Shown: in pieces, positions 17,578-27,220 of the stretch
How the letters are laid out: each line of letters starts with the position of its first letter
Position numbering within the stretch: the first letter of the stretch is position 1
From: QQUJ01 sp050287605
GTDB lineage: Bacteria; Pseudomonadota; Gammaproteobacteria; QQUJ01
NCBI GenBank assembly: GCA_050287605.1
Contig: JBNKCG010000026.1
Coordinates: 1 to 64,000 of the forward strand
DNA length: 64,000 bases
Direction of reading: 5' to 3'
The notes under the pieces: model-generated
Database searches by the model: none
What the model was told of the DNA's origin: nothing
Seen by the model: only the letters and a program-made list of their open reading frames with translations
Translations under genes and position numbers: made by a program

Positions 17578-18228
17578 CTACGACAAATCGCTAGCCGGCT
17601 GACCGCGGGTCACGGTGCTGGTACCCAACACGGTAATGATCTGGCGACGAATGAGGAACTGCTTGATCTCCTCCACGCACTCCTCCACCGAACGGCCCGC
17701 CGTATCGATCACCAGCTCCGGATCTTGCGGCTCTTCGTAAGGCGAGGAGATTCCGGTGAACTCCTTGATCTTGCCCTCGCGCGCCTTCTGGTAAAGCCCC
17801 TTCACATCGCGCTCTTCGCACACCTCCAGGGGACAGCGCACGTAGACCTCCACGAAATCGCTGCCCACCAGATCGCGTACCCGCTGGCGATCGCTCCGGT
17901 AGGGCGAGATGAACGCTGTGAGGGTGATGACGCCCGCCTGGATGAACAGCTTGGCCATTTCGCCGATGCGACGGATGTTCTCGGTGCGGTCTTCGTGGGA
18001 AAACCCCAGATCGCCGCACAGACCGTGGCGCACGTTGTCGCCGTCCAGCACATAGGTGCGGCAGCCATGCTGGTGCAGTTGCTCTTCCAAGGCGTGGGCC
18101 AGGGTCGACTTTCCGGCGCCCGACAGGCCCGTAAACCACAACAGCACCGCATTGTGTGCGTTCATCTGCTGGCGCCGGTCGCGGGTCACCGTAGCGTGAT
18201 GCCAGACAATATTGCGGTCATTATTCAC
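17578..18228 (-). CDS. cysC: Adenylylsulfate (APS) kinase
   Basis: 216 residues from the GTG at 18228, chosen because GGAG lies 6 nt upstream and the protein then begins with the usual VNNDRNIVWHHATVTRDRR. An ATG-like extension upstream has no support. LWFTGLSGAGKSTLAHALE is the P-loop, LDGDNVRHGLCGDLGFSHED binds APS, and GLYQKAREGKIKEFTGISSP forms the lid. The enzyme phosphorylates APS to PAPS for sulfate assimilation or sulfation. No other cys genes are adjacent. The end carries a short extra tail (VLGTSTVTRGQPASDLS) beyond the normal fold. Confidence 0.93.
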   Translation of the reverse strand: MNNDRNIVWHHATVTRDRRQQMNAHNAVLLWFTGLSGAGKSTLAHALEEQLHQHGCRTYVLDGDNVRHGLCGDLGFSHEDRTENIRRIGEMAKLFIQAGVITLTAFISPYRSDRQRVRDLVGSDFVEVYVRCPLEVCEERDVKGLYQKAREGKIKEFTGISSPYEEPQDPELVIDTAGRSVEECVEEIKQFLIRRQIITVLGTSTVTRGQPASDLS

Positions 18229-18265
18229 ACTATTTCTCCAAATTGGTTTGGCTACGAACAACGTG

Positions 18266-19324
18266 CTACTTATCCATCACCAGCCACGAGTGACTATACC
18301 AGTAGAAACGTCCCTCCGGCCCGGGAACCGTGCAGTTGTAGCGGCTGCGGCCACGCGGCAATGCGGCCCGAGCCTGAACGGTAAACGGCAAACCCTGCGC
18401 GGGCGGTCGCTCCACCTTGGCTTGTCCCTGGCCGGTCACGTAACAGGTCATCTCCTTGGCGCGCGGCACCGCCACAGCCAACCGCAGCTCGAGACGCGGA
18501 GGATTGTCTTCGCTGACCACCGGGTCCCACGGTTGGATACGCTCCACGGGCAACTCCAGACTGTTGGCCTTGTCGGCAAACTGCGCCACAGGCGCGTAGG
18601 CTTCGGACATGGGAAACCGGGGTAGCGCGCGCAGATCGGCATAGCGACCAATGGCACCCGACTGCTGACCAAACGCCGTGTATCCCGCACCCGCTACCAA
18701 CTCCGCCAGCGCTTCGTCGAACTCGCCGTAGGGATAGGCGAACAGTGTTCCCGTGATACCCAGCTCGTCGACAAGACGCTGCTGCGCCTCGTCCAGTTCG
18801 CGTTGCATGCGTGCGCGCCATACCGCATCGCCCTCACCAGGCTTGCGGCGGACGAGGTGATCGTGGCTCACGCCATGGTTGGCGAAACTCGCTCCATTGC
18901 GGGTCATCTCGCGCATCTGCGCCCAGGACATAAAACCGCCGAGTTGCCGCTCCACGGGCTCGGTGGCGACAAACACCGTGAACGGCCAACCGCGCGCCTT
19001 GAGTCGCGGGTAGGCCTGGGTATAGACGGAGAGGTAAGCGTCGTCCACAGTGATGGCCGCGGTGCGATCGGGAATGGGCCGGCCCTGACGCCGGTAGTCG
19101 ACGATGCGTTGCAGCGGCCAGATCGCAAAACCGCGACGCTCCAGATATTCCAGATGGGCCTCGAACTGCTCCAGGCGGATACTGGTGGAGGGGTACCGAT
19201 CCTCGCCGAACCGGTGGTAGAGAAACACCACCGCATCGGCAGCGGCCGGTTCGGCGAGCGAGGAAAGTGCAGCGACGATCAGCAGCCAGATGGCCAACGA
19301 GCGTTTGACGGGTCGCCGGCTCAT
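18266..19324 (-). CDS. Exported NodB-type polysaccharide deacetylase
   Basis: 352 residues from the ATG at 19324 (MSRRPVKRSLAIWLLIVAAL), chosen because it gives a good signal peptide and starts just after the aroG stop; the longer frame would overlap aroG. The NodB domain carries VFLYHRFGED, then ITVDDAYLSVY in place of the usual TFDDG, the zinc-binding pair HGVSHDHL, and FAYPYGEFDEAL. The metal-binding Asp and both His are therefore present. The C-terminal 130 residues are a beta-rich extension. It probably deacetylates an extracytoplasmic glycan; the substrate is unknown. Confidence 0.8.
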   Translation of the reverse strand: MSRRPVKRSLAIWLLIVAALSSLAEPAAADAVVFLYHRFGEDRYPSTSIRLEQFEAHLEYLERRGFAIWPLQRIVDYRRQGRPIPDRTAAITVDDAYLSVYTQAYPRLKARGWPFTVFVATEPVERQLGGFMSWAQMREMTRNGASFANHGVSHDHLVRRKPGEGDAVWRARMQRELDEAQQRLVDELGITGTLFAYPYGEFDEALAELVAGAGYTAFGQQSGAIGRYADLRALPRFPMSEAYAPVAQFADKANSLELPVERIQPWDPVVSEDNPPRLELRLAVAVPRAKEMTCYVTGQGQAKVERPPAQGLPFTVQARAALPRGRSRYNCTVPGPEGRFYWYSHSWLVMDK

Positions 19325-19329
19325 TCCCG

Positions 19330-20391
19330 CTACTGGGTCAGTTGCCGACGCGCCCGCACCGCCTCGGCCAACTCGCCCAGGAGCATTTCGGTGTCCTGCC
19401 ACCCCATGCAGGCGTCGGTGATGCTTTGGCCGTAAATCAGCTCTTCGCCCGGCACCACCATCTGCGCGCCGCTCACCAAATGGCTCTCCAGCATCACCCC
19501 GAAAATACGCTGATCACCCCGCGCCACTTGCATGGCCACAGCGCGCGCCACGTCCACCTGCCGATCAGGACGCTTGCGGCTATTGGCATGGCTGCAGTCG
19601 ATCATGATGCGCGCCGGCAGCCCCGCCTTGGCCAGCAACGCCGCCGCGTCGTCGATCCCGGCGGGATCGTAGTTGGGATGCGGGCCGCCGCGCAGGATTA
19701 CGTGGCAATCGTCGTTACCGGCGGTGGCAAAGATGGCGGAGTGCCCCTCCTTGGTCACCGACAAAAAGTGATGGGAGTGCGCGGCAGACCGAATGGCATC
19801 GACGGCGATCTGCACCTCACCGGCGGTACCGTTCTTGAAACCCACCGGGCACGACAGACCCGAGGCCAACTCCCGATGTCCCTGACTCTCCGTGGTACGC
19901 GCACCGATCGCGCCCCACGCGATCAGGTCCGCCACGTATTGAGGACTGATCAGATCCAGGTACTCGGTGCCGGCGGGCAAACCCATCTCGGCCAAGTCCA
20001 CCAACAGGCTGCGCGCCAGACGCAGCCCCTCGTTGATCTCAAAGCTACCGTCCAGGTGGGGATCGTTGATCAACCCTTTCCATCCCACGGTGGTGCGCGG
20101 TTTTTCGAAATAGACGCGCATCACGATGCACAATTCCGGAGCGACGCGCTCGCGCACCTTGACCAGACGCTGGGCATAGTCGCGCGCCGCCTCCACGTCG
20201 TGGATGGAGCACGGCCCCACCACCACCACCAGTCGATCGTCTTCCTCGCGCAGGATGCGGTGGATGTCGCGGCGTCCCTGGTAGACGGTCTCCGACGCAT
20301 GTTCCGTGACCGGGAAACCGCCGATGAGCTTTTCCGGAGCCACCAGCTCCTTGAGTTCGCGAATGCGTAAATCGTCTGTTTGGTATTTCAT
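19330..20391 (-). CDS. aroG: 3-deoxy-7-phosphoheptulonate (DAHP) synthase, class I AroG type
   Basis: 353 residues collinear with E. coli AroG from MKYQTDDLRIRELKELV to the end. Catalytic signatures are VVVGPCSIHD, RVYFEKPRTTVGWKGLINDP, GARTTESQGHRELASGLS, the substrate Lys in GFKNGT, and CHVILRGG. It condenses phosphoenolpyruvate and erythrose 4-phosphate, the first step of the shikimate pathway. Overall resemblance is greatest to the Phe-regulated isozyme, although feedback specificity cannot be read with certainty. The deacetylase gene begins 5 nt after its stop. Confidence 0.93.
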   Translation of the reverse strand: MKYQTDDLRIRELKELVAPEKLIGGFPVTEHASETVYQGRRDIHRILREEDDRLVVVVGPCSIHDVEAARDYAQRLVKVRERVAPELCIVMRVYFEKPRTTVGWKGLINDPHLDGSFEINEGLRLARSLLVDLAEMGLPAGTEYLDLISPQYVADLIAWGAIGARTTESQGHRELASGLSCPVGFKNGTAGEVQIAVDAIRSAAHSHHFLSVTKEGHSAIFATAGNDDCHVILRGGPHPNYDPAGIDDAAALLAKAGLPARIMIDCSHANSRKRPDRQVDVARAVAMQVARGDQRIFGVMLESHLVSGAQMVVPGEELIYGQSITDACMGWQDTEMLLGELAEAVRARRQLTQ

Positions 20392-20513
20392 ACAAACCCT
20401 TGGCTACTCCGGCAACCGGCTGCAATCAGCGTCGAGCGCCGTAGTTTAACCGCAGTTGTGGCAATGCAACAAAGGCTCAACGCAGGAAGCGACGCAATTC
20501 CCATGGGGCGAGG

Positions 20514-20542
20514 TTGACAGGATTTGGCGCGGTCCCGATAAT
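20514..20542 (+). promoter_or_regulatory. Strong sigma70 promoter of tRNA-Arg
   Basis: A consensus -35 TTGACA (20514-20519), a 17-bp spacer and -10 GATAAT (20537-20542) lie just before tRNA-Arg. A GC-rich discriminator (GCACGCC) follows, as is usual for stringently controlled stable-RNA promoters. Confidence 0.88.
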
Positions 20543-20555
20543 GCACGCCTTTCAA

Positions 20556-20632
20556 GCGCCCGTAGCTCAGTTGGATAGAGTACCTGGCTACGAACCAGGT
20601 GGTCGGAGGTTCGAATCCTTCCGGGCGCGCCA
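20556..20632 (+). tRNA. tRNA-Arg (anticodon ACG)
   Basis: 77 nt. The acceptor stem GCGCCCG pairs with CGGGCGC, with G73 and an encoded CCA. The anticodon stem CCTGG/CCAGG encloses CTACGAA (anticodon at 20590-20592), and the T-loop is GTTCGAATC. The ACG anticodon is normally edited to ICG and reads CGU, CGC and CGA. Confidence 0.97.
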
Positions 20633-20703
20633 AACAAAAGGGGGCCCTACGCATGTTGGGCCCCTTTTTTTGATTCATCTGGTTTGGATTCGAATCTCCG
20701 ACC
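20601..20703. repeat. Quasi-palindrome around the tRNA-Arg terminator
   Basis: The 3' part of tRNA-Arg (from 20601) and its terminator stem are mirrored on the other side of a 10-nt loop. GGTCGGAG followed by GTTCGAATCC at 20601-20618 is matched on the opposite strand at 20703-20686 with one mismatch in 18. The arms (47 and 46 nt) align well at both ends and poorly in the middle. Confidence 0.7.
20636..20671 (+). terminator. Intrinsic terminator of tRNA-Arg
   Basis: Stem GGGGCCC (20641-20647) with GGGCCCC (20658-20664), followed by seven T residues. The A-run on the left arm makes it potentially bidirectional. Confidence 0.9.
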
Positions 20704-20803
20704 ATAGTCCGACCAGTCGGTTCGGCAAGCGAGTGTAGCCCGCTGGTCGAACCCAGCCGATTGAGACGCTCCATCGAGGGTTCGTATCCATCCATATCGG
20801 CCA
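20704..20803 (+). pseudogene. Degenerate tRNA-Ser-like remnant
   Basis: The right part (20768-20803) closely follows the variable arm, T-arm and 3' end of the neighbouring tRNA-Ser(GCT), but on the opposite strand (GCTCCATCGAGGGTTCG, then a CCA). The acceptor and anticodon parts cannot be folded convincingly. GCTGG and CCAGC near 20741-20756 might be a relict anticodon stem with only six loop bases. It is not a functional tRNA gene. Confidence 0.5.
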
Positions 20804-20872
20804 AACAAAAAAGGGACCACTGCGGGTCCCATTTTTGTTTGGCGGAGAGAGAGGGATTCGAACCCTCGATGG
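20771..20872. repeat. 48-bp imperfect inverted repeat joining tRNA-Ser to its mirrored copy
   Basis: Two 48-nt arms (20771-20818 and 20825-20872) separated by 6 nt are reverse complements at about 41 of 48 positions by my hand alignment, without gaps. The right arm is the functional 3' part of tRNA-Ser plus terminator; the left arm is the degenerate copy. Confidence 0.85.
20805..20839 (-). terminator. Intrinsic terminator of tRNA-Ser
   Basis: On the minus strand GGGACC (20830-20825) pairs with GGTCCC (20818-20813), followed by six T residues. The flanking A and T runs make it symmetrical and probably bidirectional. Confidence 0.85.
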
Positions 20873-20932
20873 AGCTATTAACCCCATACTCCCTTAGCAG
20901 GGGAGCGCCTTCAGCCTCTCGGCCATCTCTCC
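20840..20932 (-). tRNA. tRNA-Ser (anticodon GCT)
   Basis: 93 nt with a long variable arm as expected for tRNA-Ser. The acceptor GGAGAGA pairs with TCTCTCC, with G73 and an encoded CCA. The anticodon stem CTCCC/GGGAG encloses CTGCTAA (anticodon complement at 20896-20898), and the T-loop is GTTCGAATC. It decodes AGC and AGU. Confidence 0.97.
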
Positions 20933-20961
20933 AAAAAGAAGTCGCCAGCATAAGAGCTGGC
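20933..20961 (-). terminator. Probable csrA terminator
   Basis: On the minus strand, CGCCAGC and GCTGGCG form a 7-bp stem with a TCTTAT loop, followed by ACTTCTTTTT, about 85 bp after the csrA stop. It lies directly before tRNA-Ser, so it could also sit in a tRNA precursor leader. TTTACG-17 bp-TATCCT upstream is a possible tRNA promoter. Confidence 0.55.
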
Positions 20962-21045
20962 GGGCAGGCTGCTAAGGATAGCGACGCAGCCAAACTTCGT
21001 AAAGACTAATTAATTTGAATTGGCGATTGCGCCACGAACAACCGA

Positions 21046-21243
21046 CTAACCGCTGTAATTACCCTGCGCGTCGTCGGCCTGTTCGCGGCGAATCCGCTCG
21101 TAAATCTCTTCGCGATGCACTGCCACTTCCTTGGGAGCGTTCACGCCGATACGAACTTGGTTGCCCTTGACCCCCAGCACGGTAACCGTGACTTCATCCC
21201 CAATCATGAGGGTTTCACCTACTCTACGAGTGAGTATTAACAT
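21046..21243 (-). CDS. csrA: Carbon storage regulator CsrA/RsmA
   Basis: 65 residues starting MLILTRRVGETLMIGDEVTV, the invariant first strand with Leu4 and Arg6, then VLGVKGNQVRIGVNAPKEVA and VHREEIYERIRREQ with the second RNA-contact Arg. It is a homodimeric RNA-binding protein that blocks or protects mRNAs at GGA sites in hairpin loops. Good Shine-Dalgarno AAGGAG 6 nt upstream. Location next to tRNA-Ser and in the lysC-alaS-recA neighbourhood is conserved in gammaproteobacteria. Its expected antagonists, GGA-rich small RNAs, are proposed at 45979-46290 and 59361-59576. Confidence 0.98.
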   Translation of the reverse strand: MLILTRRVGETLMIGDEVTVTVLGVKGNQVRIGVNAPKEVAVHREEIYERIRREQADDAQGNYSG

Positions 21244-21447
21244 TGTTCACTCCTTGTCCGGGCCTGAGCCCAGCGTTCCCGTTGTCAGCTAACTAAGCGC
21301 CGTAGCGCACCACACGGCATTTATTGGTTTTGTTACCGCAATCCCCAGCATTTATCAGTATATCCGCTAATACCAATAGCGTGTGAAATAAACCGATATC
21401 GTTTGCTCTCAATCAATTTAACAAAAATCTATCCTAAAAACAGCCGG

Positions 21448-22677
21448 TTAGGCGCTTGTTGGGGCCTTGTCGAGTTCAAATGCCTGGTGCAGGGTACGAA
21501 CCGCCAGTTCCAGGTACTTTTCATCGACCACCACCGAGATCTTGATCTCCGAGGTGGAGATCATCTGAATGTTGATCCCCTCCTGGGCCAAGGCCTCGAA
21601 CATCTTGCTGGCGATACCGGCGTGGGAGCGCATACCGACGCCCACCAGCGACACCTTAACGATACTCGCATCCCCGACAACGTCCTTGGCACCCAGCTCC
21701 TTGGCGGTCGCGGCAAGAATCTCCATGGCGCGTTCGTAATCGTTGCGGTGCACGGTGAACGTGAAATCGGTGGTGTTCTCCTGCCCCACGTTCTGAACGA
21801 TCATGTCCACTTCGATGTTGGCGGCGGACACGGGGCCGAGAATCGTCGCGGCGATACCCGGACGATCCGGCACGCCGACGATCGTCAGCTTTGCCTCGTC
21901 TTTGTTGTGCGCGATGCCGGAAACGAGTGCGTCTTCCATCTCTTGTTCCTCATAGGTAATCAGCGTGCCCTCCCCTTCCTGGAAGGTGGACAACACGCGC
22001 AACGGGACGTTGTACTTCCCCGCAAATTCCACAGATCGGATCTGGAGCACCTTGGACCCTAGGCTCGCCATCTCCAACATCTCCTCGAAGGTGATGCGTG
22101 CCAGGCGCCGTGCCTTCGGCTCGATGCGCGGATCGGTGGTGTAGACACCGTCAACGTCGGTGAAGATCTGGCATTCGTCGGCCTTGAGCGCCGCGGCCAA
22201 CGCCACTGCCGTGGTATCGGAACCGCCGCGACCCAGGGTGGTGATGTTGCCCTCCTGATCGACGCCCTGGAATCCCGCCACCACTACCACGCGCCCCTCC
22301 TTCAGGTCGCGCTGGATACGCTCGGCCTCGATATTCTGGATACGCGCCTTGTTGTGGGCACTGTCGGTTTGGATGTGCACCTGGTAGCCGGTATACGAAC
22401 GCGCGGGGCAACCGCGCTTTTCCAGCGCCATGCTGAGCAACGCAATGGTGACCTGCTCACCGGTGGAGAGCAGTACGTCGAGCTCGCGCGGCGTGGGTCG
22501 CTGCTCGATCTGCTTGGCAAGGCCGATCAAGCGGTCGGTCTCGCCGCTCATGGCCGAGACGACCACCACGACGTCGTTGCCGCGGTTGCGGTAGCCGATG
22601 ACCTTTTCGGCCACATTTTCGATGCGTTCGGTGGTGCCCACCGAGGTGCCGCCGTATTTCTGTACGATGAGTGCCAT
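21448..22677 (-). CDS. lysC: Aspartate kinase
   Basis: 409 residues. The amino-acid kinase domain begins VQKYGGTSVGTTERIENVAE and includes VVVVVSAMSGETDRLI, LGRGGSDTTAVALAAALKAD and FTDVDGVYTTDPRI. Two ACT regulatory domains occupy the C-terminal 150 residues (VPDRPGIAATILGPVSAANI and VGVGMRSHAGIASKMFEALA). It phosphorylates aspartate, the committed step to lysine, threonine and methionine. This single-function form with tandem ACT domains is the Pseudomonas type, usually inhibited by lysine plus threonine. It lies between alaS and csrA as in related genomes. Confidence 0.95.
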   Translation of the reverse strand: MALIVQKYGGTSVGTTERIENVAEKVIGYRNRGNDVVVVVSAMSGETDRLIGLAKQIEQRPTPRELDVLLSTGEQVTIALLSMALEKRGCPARSYTGYQVHIQTDSAHNKARIQNIEAERIQRDLKEGRVVVVAGFQGVDQEGNITTLGRGGSDTTAVALAAALKADECQIFTDVDGVYTTDPRIEPKARRLARITFEEMLEMASLGSKVLQIRSVEFAGKYNVPLRVLSTFQEGEGTLITYEEQEMEDALVSGIAHNKDEAKLTIVGVPDRPGIAATILGPVSAANIEVDMIVQNVGQENTTDFTFTVHRNDYERAMEILAATAKELGAKDVVGDASIVKVSLVGVGMRSHAGIASKMFEALAQEGINIQMISTSEIKISVVVDEKYLELAVRTLHQAFELDKAPTSA

Positions 22678-22794
22678 GAGATGCTTAGTGCCGAAAAAGG
22701 TGGGTATTAAACGACAAAACCCGCCGTGAATAAAGGGATTGAAGGGCTGGCTAACAAGGAAACGACACGGCCTTCGGAATAGCCCGATCTGCGG

Positions 22795-25419
22795 CTATCC
22801 CAGCTGCTCCCGCGCCCAATCCAGGGCAGCCACCAGCGCGCCGTCCAGCGCGCCGGGGTCACTGCCGCCGCCCTGCGCCATGTCGGGTCGGCCGCCGCCG
22901 CGGCCACCGATCCGAGTGGCGACCTGGTTGAGGTATTCGCCCGCTTTGATGCGTTGGGTGCAGTCGTTGGTCACCCCTGCCACCAGGCTGACTTTGTCGT
23001 CAACGACACCGGCCAGCAGCACCGCAGCGCTTCCCAACTGCGACTTGAGCTGATCGACGGTGCTGCGCAACGCCCGCGCATCGGCACCATCCAGACGCGC
23101 AGCAAGCACTTTCACGCCCTGGATCTCGACCGCCTGCGCGGCGAGATCTCCGCCCTGCGCGCTGGCCAGCTTGTCCTTGAGCCGCTCCAGCTCTTTCTCC
23201 AGCGTGCGGTTGCGCTCCAGTAGCTGGCGCACCCGATCGTCCACGTCGTCACGCCCGCCTTTGACCAACTCCGCCACCTTCTGCAGCTTGCGATCCGCAG
23301 CCTCGATCCAGCGTAGCGCGCCACCGCCGGTCACCGCTTCGATGCGGCGTACACCGGCCGCGACCCCACTCTCGGAGACGATCTTGATCAATCCGATGTC
23401 ACCCGCCCGGCTGACGTGGGTGCCGCCACACAGCTCGGTGGAGAACTCTCCGATGCGCAGTACGCGCACAGTATCGCCGTATTTCTCGCCGAACAGCGCC
23501 ATCGCCCCGGAGCCCACCGCCTCGTCGTAGGCCATCAGGCGGGTCTCGACGTCGGCGTTGTTGCGCACCTGTTTGTTGACCAGACGTTCGATCTCGGCCA
23601 GTTGCGCGTCGGTCACCGGCTCGAAATGGGAGAAATCGAAACGCAGCCGATCGGGCGCCACCAGTGACCCCTTCTGAGCAACATGACTACCCAGCACTTG
23701 GCGCAGCGCGGCATGCAACAGGTGCGTGGCCGAATGGTTGAGCGCCGTGGCCTGACGCGCGCGGCCGTCGACCTGGGCCGCCACCTGCTGCCCCATCCGC
23801 AACACGCCTTGGGTGAGGCGTCCCACGTGGGCATGCGCACCACCCTGCTTGACAGTATCCAGCACCTCGAACACCGCATCGGCGGCACCCAACTCGCCGC
23901 GGTCGCCCACCTGACCGCCGGATTCGGCGTAAAACGGCGTGCGATCGAGGATGACCATCCCCTCCTCGCCGGCCTGCAACGCGTCCACCGCCTCGGTACC
24001 GCGAAACAGCCCGACGACGCTTCCCTCGCCGCGCAATGCATCGTAGCCGGTGAATTCGGAGGTCACCGTCACCTCGGGCATGGCGCCGTAGTCGATGCCG
24101 AACTGGCTGGCGGCGCGGGCGCGCTCGCGCTGCGCCGCCATGTCGCGATCGAAGCCGGCCATGTCCAGGGTCAAACCGCGTTCGCGCGCGATGTCGTTGG
24201 TGAGGTCGACGGGAAAGCCGTAGGTGTCGTAAAGCAGAAACACCGTATCGCCAGGGATCTCGCTACCCTGCATGCCGGCAATGCGCTCCTCGAGAATGCG
24301 CAGCCCCTGATCCAGAGTCTCGGCGAAGCGCTCCTCCTCCATGCGCAGCACCCGCTCAACCTGCTCGCGGGCCTTTTCCAGCTCCGGGTAGGCCGCCCCC
24401 ATCTCGCGGCACAGGGGGCTTACCAATTTGTAAAAGAAGGCGTCCTTGAGGCACAGCTTGTGCCCGTGGCGGATAGCGCGTCGGATGATGCGCCTCAGCA
24501 CGTAACCGCGCCCCTCATTGGACGGCAGAACACCATCGACAACCAGGAACGCGCAGGCACGGATATGATCGGCAACGACGCGCAACGAGCTGTCATCGCG
24601 CTCTTCGCTGCCCGCCAGCTCGGCAACCGCAGCGATCAGGTTCTGGAACAGGTCGATCTGGTAGTTGCTGTGCACGCCCTGCAGCACTGCGGCCAGACGC
24701 TCCAGTCCCATGCCGGTGTCCACCGAAGGCTTGGGCAGCGGGTGCATGACACCATCGGCGGTGCGGTTGAACTGCATGAACACCAGGTTCCAGATCTCGA
24801 TGTAACGGTCGCCGTCCTCTTCCGGCGTGCCGGGAGGACCACCCGCCACCTCGGGGCCGTGGTCGTAAAAGACCTCGGAGCACGGGCCACAGGGTCCGGT
24901 GTCGCCCATGGCCCAGAAGTTGTCGCTTTCGTAGGGCTTACCGCCTGGCTTGTCGCCGATGCGCGTGAAACGGGCGGGGTCGACGCCGATCTCGTTGAGC
25001 CAGATCTCCGCCGCTTCGTCGTCGTCCTGGTAGACCGTGACCCACAACTTCTCCGCGGGCAGGCCGGCCGTCTGGGTCAGATAGTCCCAGGCGTAGCGGA
25101 TGGCGTCGCGTTTGAAGTAGTCACCAAAGCTGAAGTTGCCCAGCATCTCGAAAAAGGTGTGGTGGCGCGCGGTGTAACCGACGTTCTCCAAGTCGTTGTG
25201 CTTGCCGCCGGCGCGTACGCAGCGCTGCGAGGTGGTCGCGCGCACGTAGGGGCGTTGGTCCTGCCCGAGAAAGACATCCTTGAACTGCACCATGCCGGCA
25301 TTGGTGAACAACAGGGTCGGGTCGTTGGCCGGCACCAGCGGGCTGCTGGAGACGATCTCGTGACCGCGTTCTTTGAAGAAATCCAGAAAACCCTGGCGAA
25401 TCTCTGCGCTACTCTTCAT
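22795..25419 (-). CDS. alaS: Alanyl-tRNA synthetase
   Basis: 874 residues, the normal family size. Class II catalytic core at the N-terminus (EIRQGFLDFFKERGHEIV, SSPLVPANDPTLLFTNAGMV), tRNA-recognition domain, then the editing domain with zinc-binding NHSATHLLHAALRQVLGSHV and the distal ELCGGTHVSRAGDIG, and a C-terminal oligomerisation/C-Ala domain with a coiled coil (LLERNRTLEKELERLKDKLA). It charges tRNA-Ala and clears mischarged Ser and Gly. Neighbours recX-recA upstream and lysC downstream are the conserved order. Confidence 0.97.
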   Translation of the reverse strand: MKSSAEIRQGFLDFFKERGHEIVSSSPLVPANDPTLLFTNAGMVQFKDVFLGQDQRPYVRATTSQRCVRAGGKHNDLENVGYTARHHTFFEMLGNFSFGDYFKRDAIRYAWDYLTQTAGLPAEKLWVTVYQDDDEAAEIWLNEIGVDPARFTRIGDKPGGKPYESDNFWAMGDTGPCGPCSEVFYDHGPEVAGGPPGTPEEDGDRYIEIWNLVFMQFNRTADGVMHPLPKPSVDTGMGLERLAAVLQGVHSNYQIDLFQNLIAAVAELAGSEERDDSSLRVVADHIRACAFLVVDGVLPSNEGRGYVLRRIIRRAIRHGHKLCLKDAFFYKLVSPLCREMGAAYPELEKAREQVERVLRMEEERFAETLDQGLRILEERIAGMQGSEIPGDTVFLLYDTYGFPVDLTNDIARERGLTLDMAGFDRDMAAQRERARAASQFGIDYGAMPEVTVTSEFTGYDALRGEGSVVGLFRGTEAVDALQAGEEGMVILDRTPFYAESGGQVGDRGELGAADAVFEVLDTVKQGGAHAHVGRLTQGVLRMGQQVAAQVDGRARQATALNHSATHLLHAALRQVLGSHVAQKGSLVAPDRLRFDFSHFEPVTDAQLAEIERLVNKQVRNNADVETRLMAYDEAVGSGAMALFGEKYGDTVRVLRIGEFSTELCGGTHVSRAGDIGLIKIVSESGVAAGVRRIEAVTGGGALRWIEAADRKLQKVAELVKGGRDDVDDRVRQLLERNRTLEKELERLKDKLASAQGGDLAAQAVEIQGVKVLAARLDGADARALRSTVDQLKSQLGSAAVLLAGVVDDKVSLVAGVTNDCTQRIKAGEYLNQVATRIGGRGGGRPDMAQGGGSDPGALDGALVAALDWAREQLG

Positions 25420-25466
25420 ACCTTGCCTATCAGCCGTTCAAGTCAAAACCGTACGATTTCCATCGT

Positions 25467-25929
25467 TCAATCGTCATCGCGGCCATCCAGGGCGCGGCGT
25501 ATCTGTTCGGAGGAGAACCCGCGCTGCACCAGGTAACGGCCGCGCTTGGCGCGCTCGTCCCAGGTACCGGGCGCCTGATCGCCGAAACGGCGCCGGCACA
25601 GCTCGCGCACGCGCGTCAACCAATCCGATTCAGCCGCCGCGAGCGCCTCTTCTATCAGCGCCTCCGCGACGCCGCGCTCCTGCAGTTCGGCGCGAATCCG
25701 CACTGGACCGTAGCCGCGTTCGCAGCGCGAGCGCGCGTAGACCTCGCTGAAACGCGCATCGCTCAGCAGGCGCTCCTCCTCCAGCCGGTCGAGTACCGGC
25801 GTCACCAAATCCGTGGGGAGATGCCGCGCTTCGAGTTTCCAGCTCAGTTCGCGCCGCGAGTGCTCGCGCCGCGCCAACAGGCGCAACGCGGTGTCCCGAA
25901 TCTGTTCACTGGTGGGCGGGCTATCCGCC

Positions 25930-25952
<23 letters not shown>
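25467..25952 (-). CDS. recX: RecA regulatory protein RecX
   Basis: 161 residues of tandem three-helix RecX repeats: TALRLLARREHSRRELSWKL, VLDRLEEERLLSDARFSEVY, RSRCERGYGPVRIRAELQER and RYLVQRGFSSEQIRRALDG. It binds RecA filaments and limits recombinase activity. The ATG lies 23 nt inside the recA 3' end, so the two are translationally coupled. In many bacteria recX is expressed by read-through from recA. Confidence 0.95.
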
Positions 25953-26958
<1,006 letters not shown>

Positions 26959-27220
26959 CTACTGTTCCGCTCCGTACCGTGAACTGTGGGTCGCATCGCG
27001 TTATCCGCCACGCGAAAAGGCGATTATTTCATAGATGGCGAGAGTGGGCCTAGTCGCACCCACAAACAAACGGATCACCGGTTCCAGCTACAGCATTGGG
27101 TGCGCTATCTTTAACACCAGATGCCGTTCACGGCCCGTTCAGGCGCGGCACCCGACTATTCCCGGGTCACCGACTTGAATCGATTACATGTTCCTAACAC
27201 CTTCACTAGGGAGACACACC

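Noticed and set aside
20388..20993. A 201-residue open frame across the tRNA region, and others with GFEPS...LLTPYSLSR-like text
   Set aside because: These are translations of tRNA-Ser and tRNA-Arg and their inverted copies, a well-known source of false hypothetical proteins.
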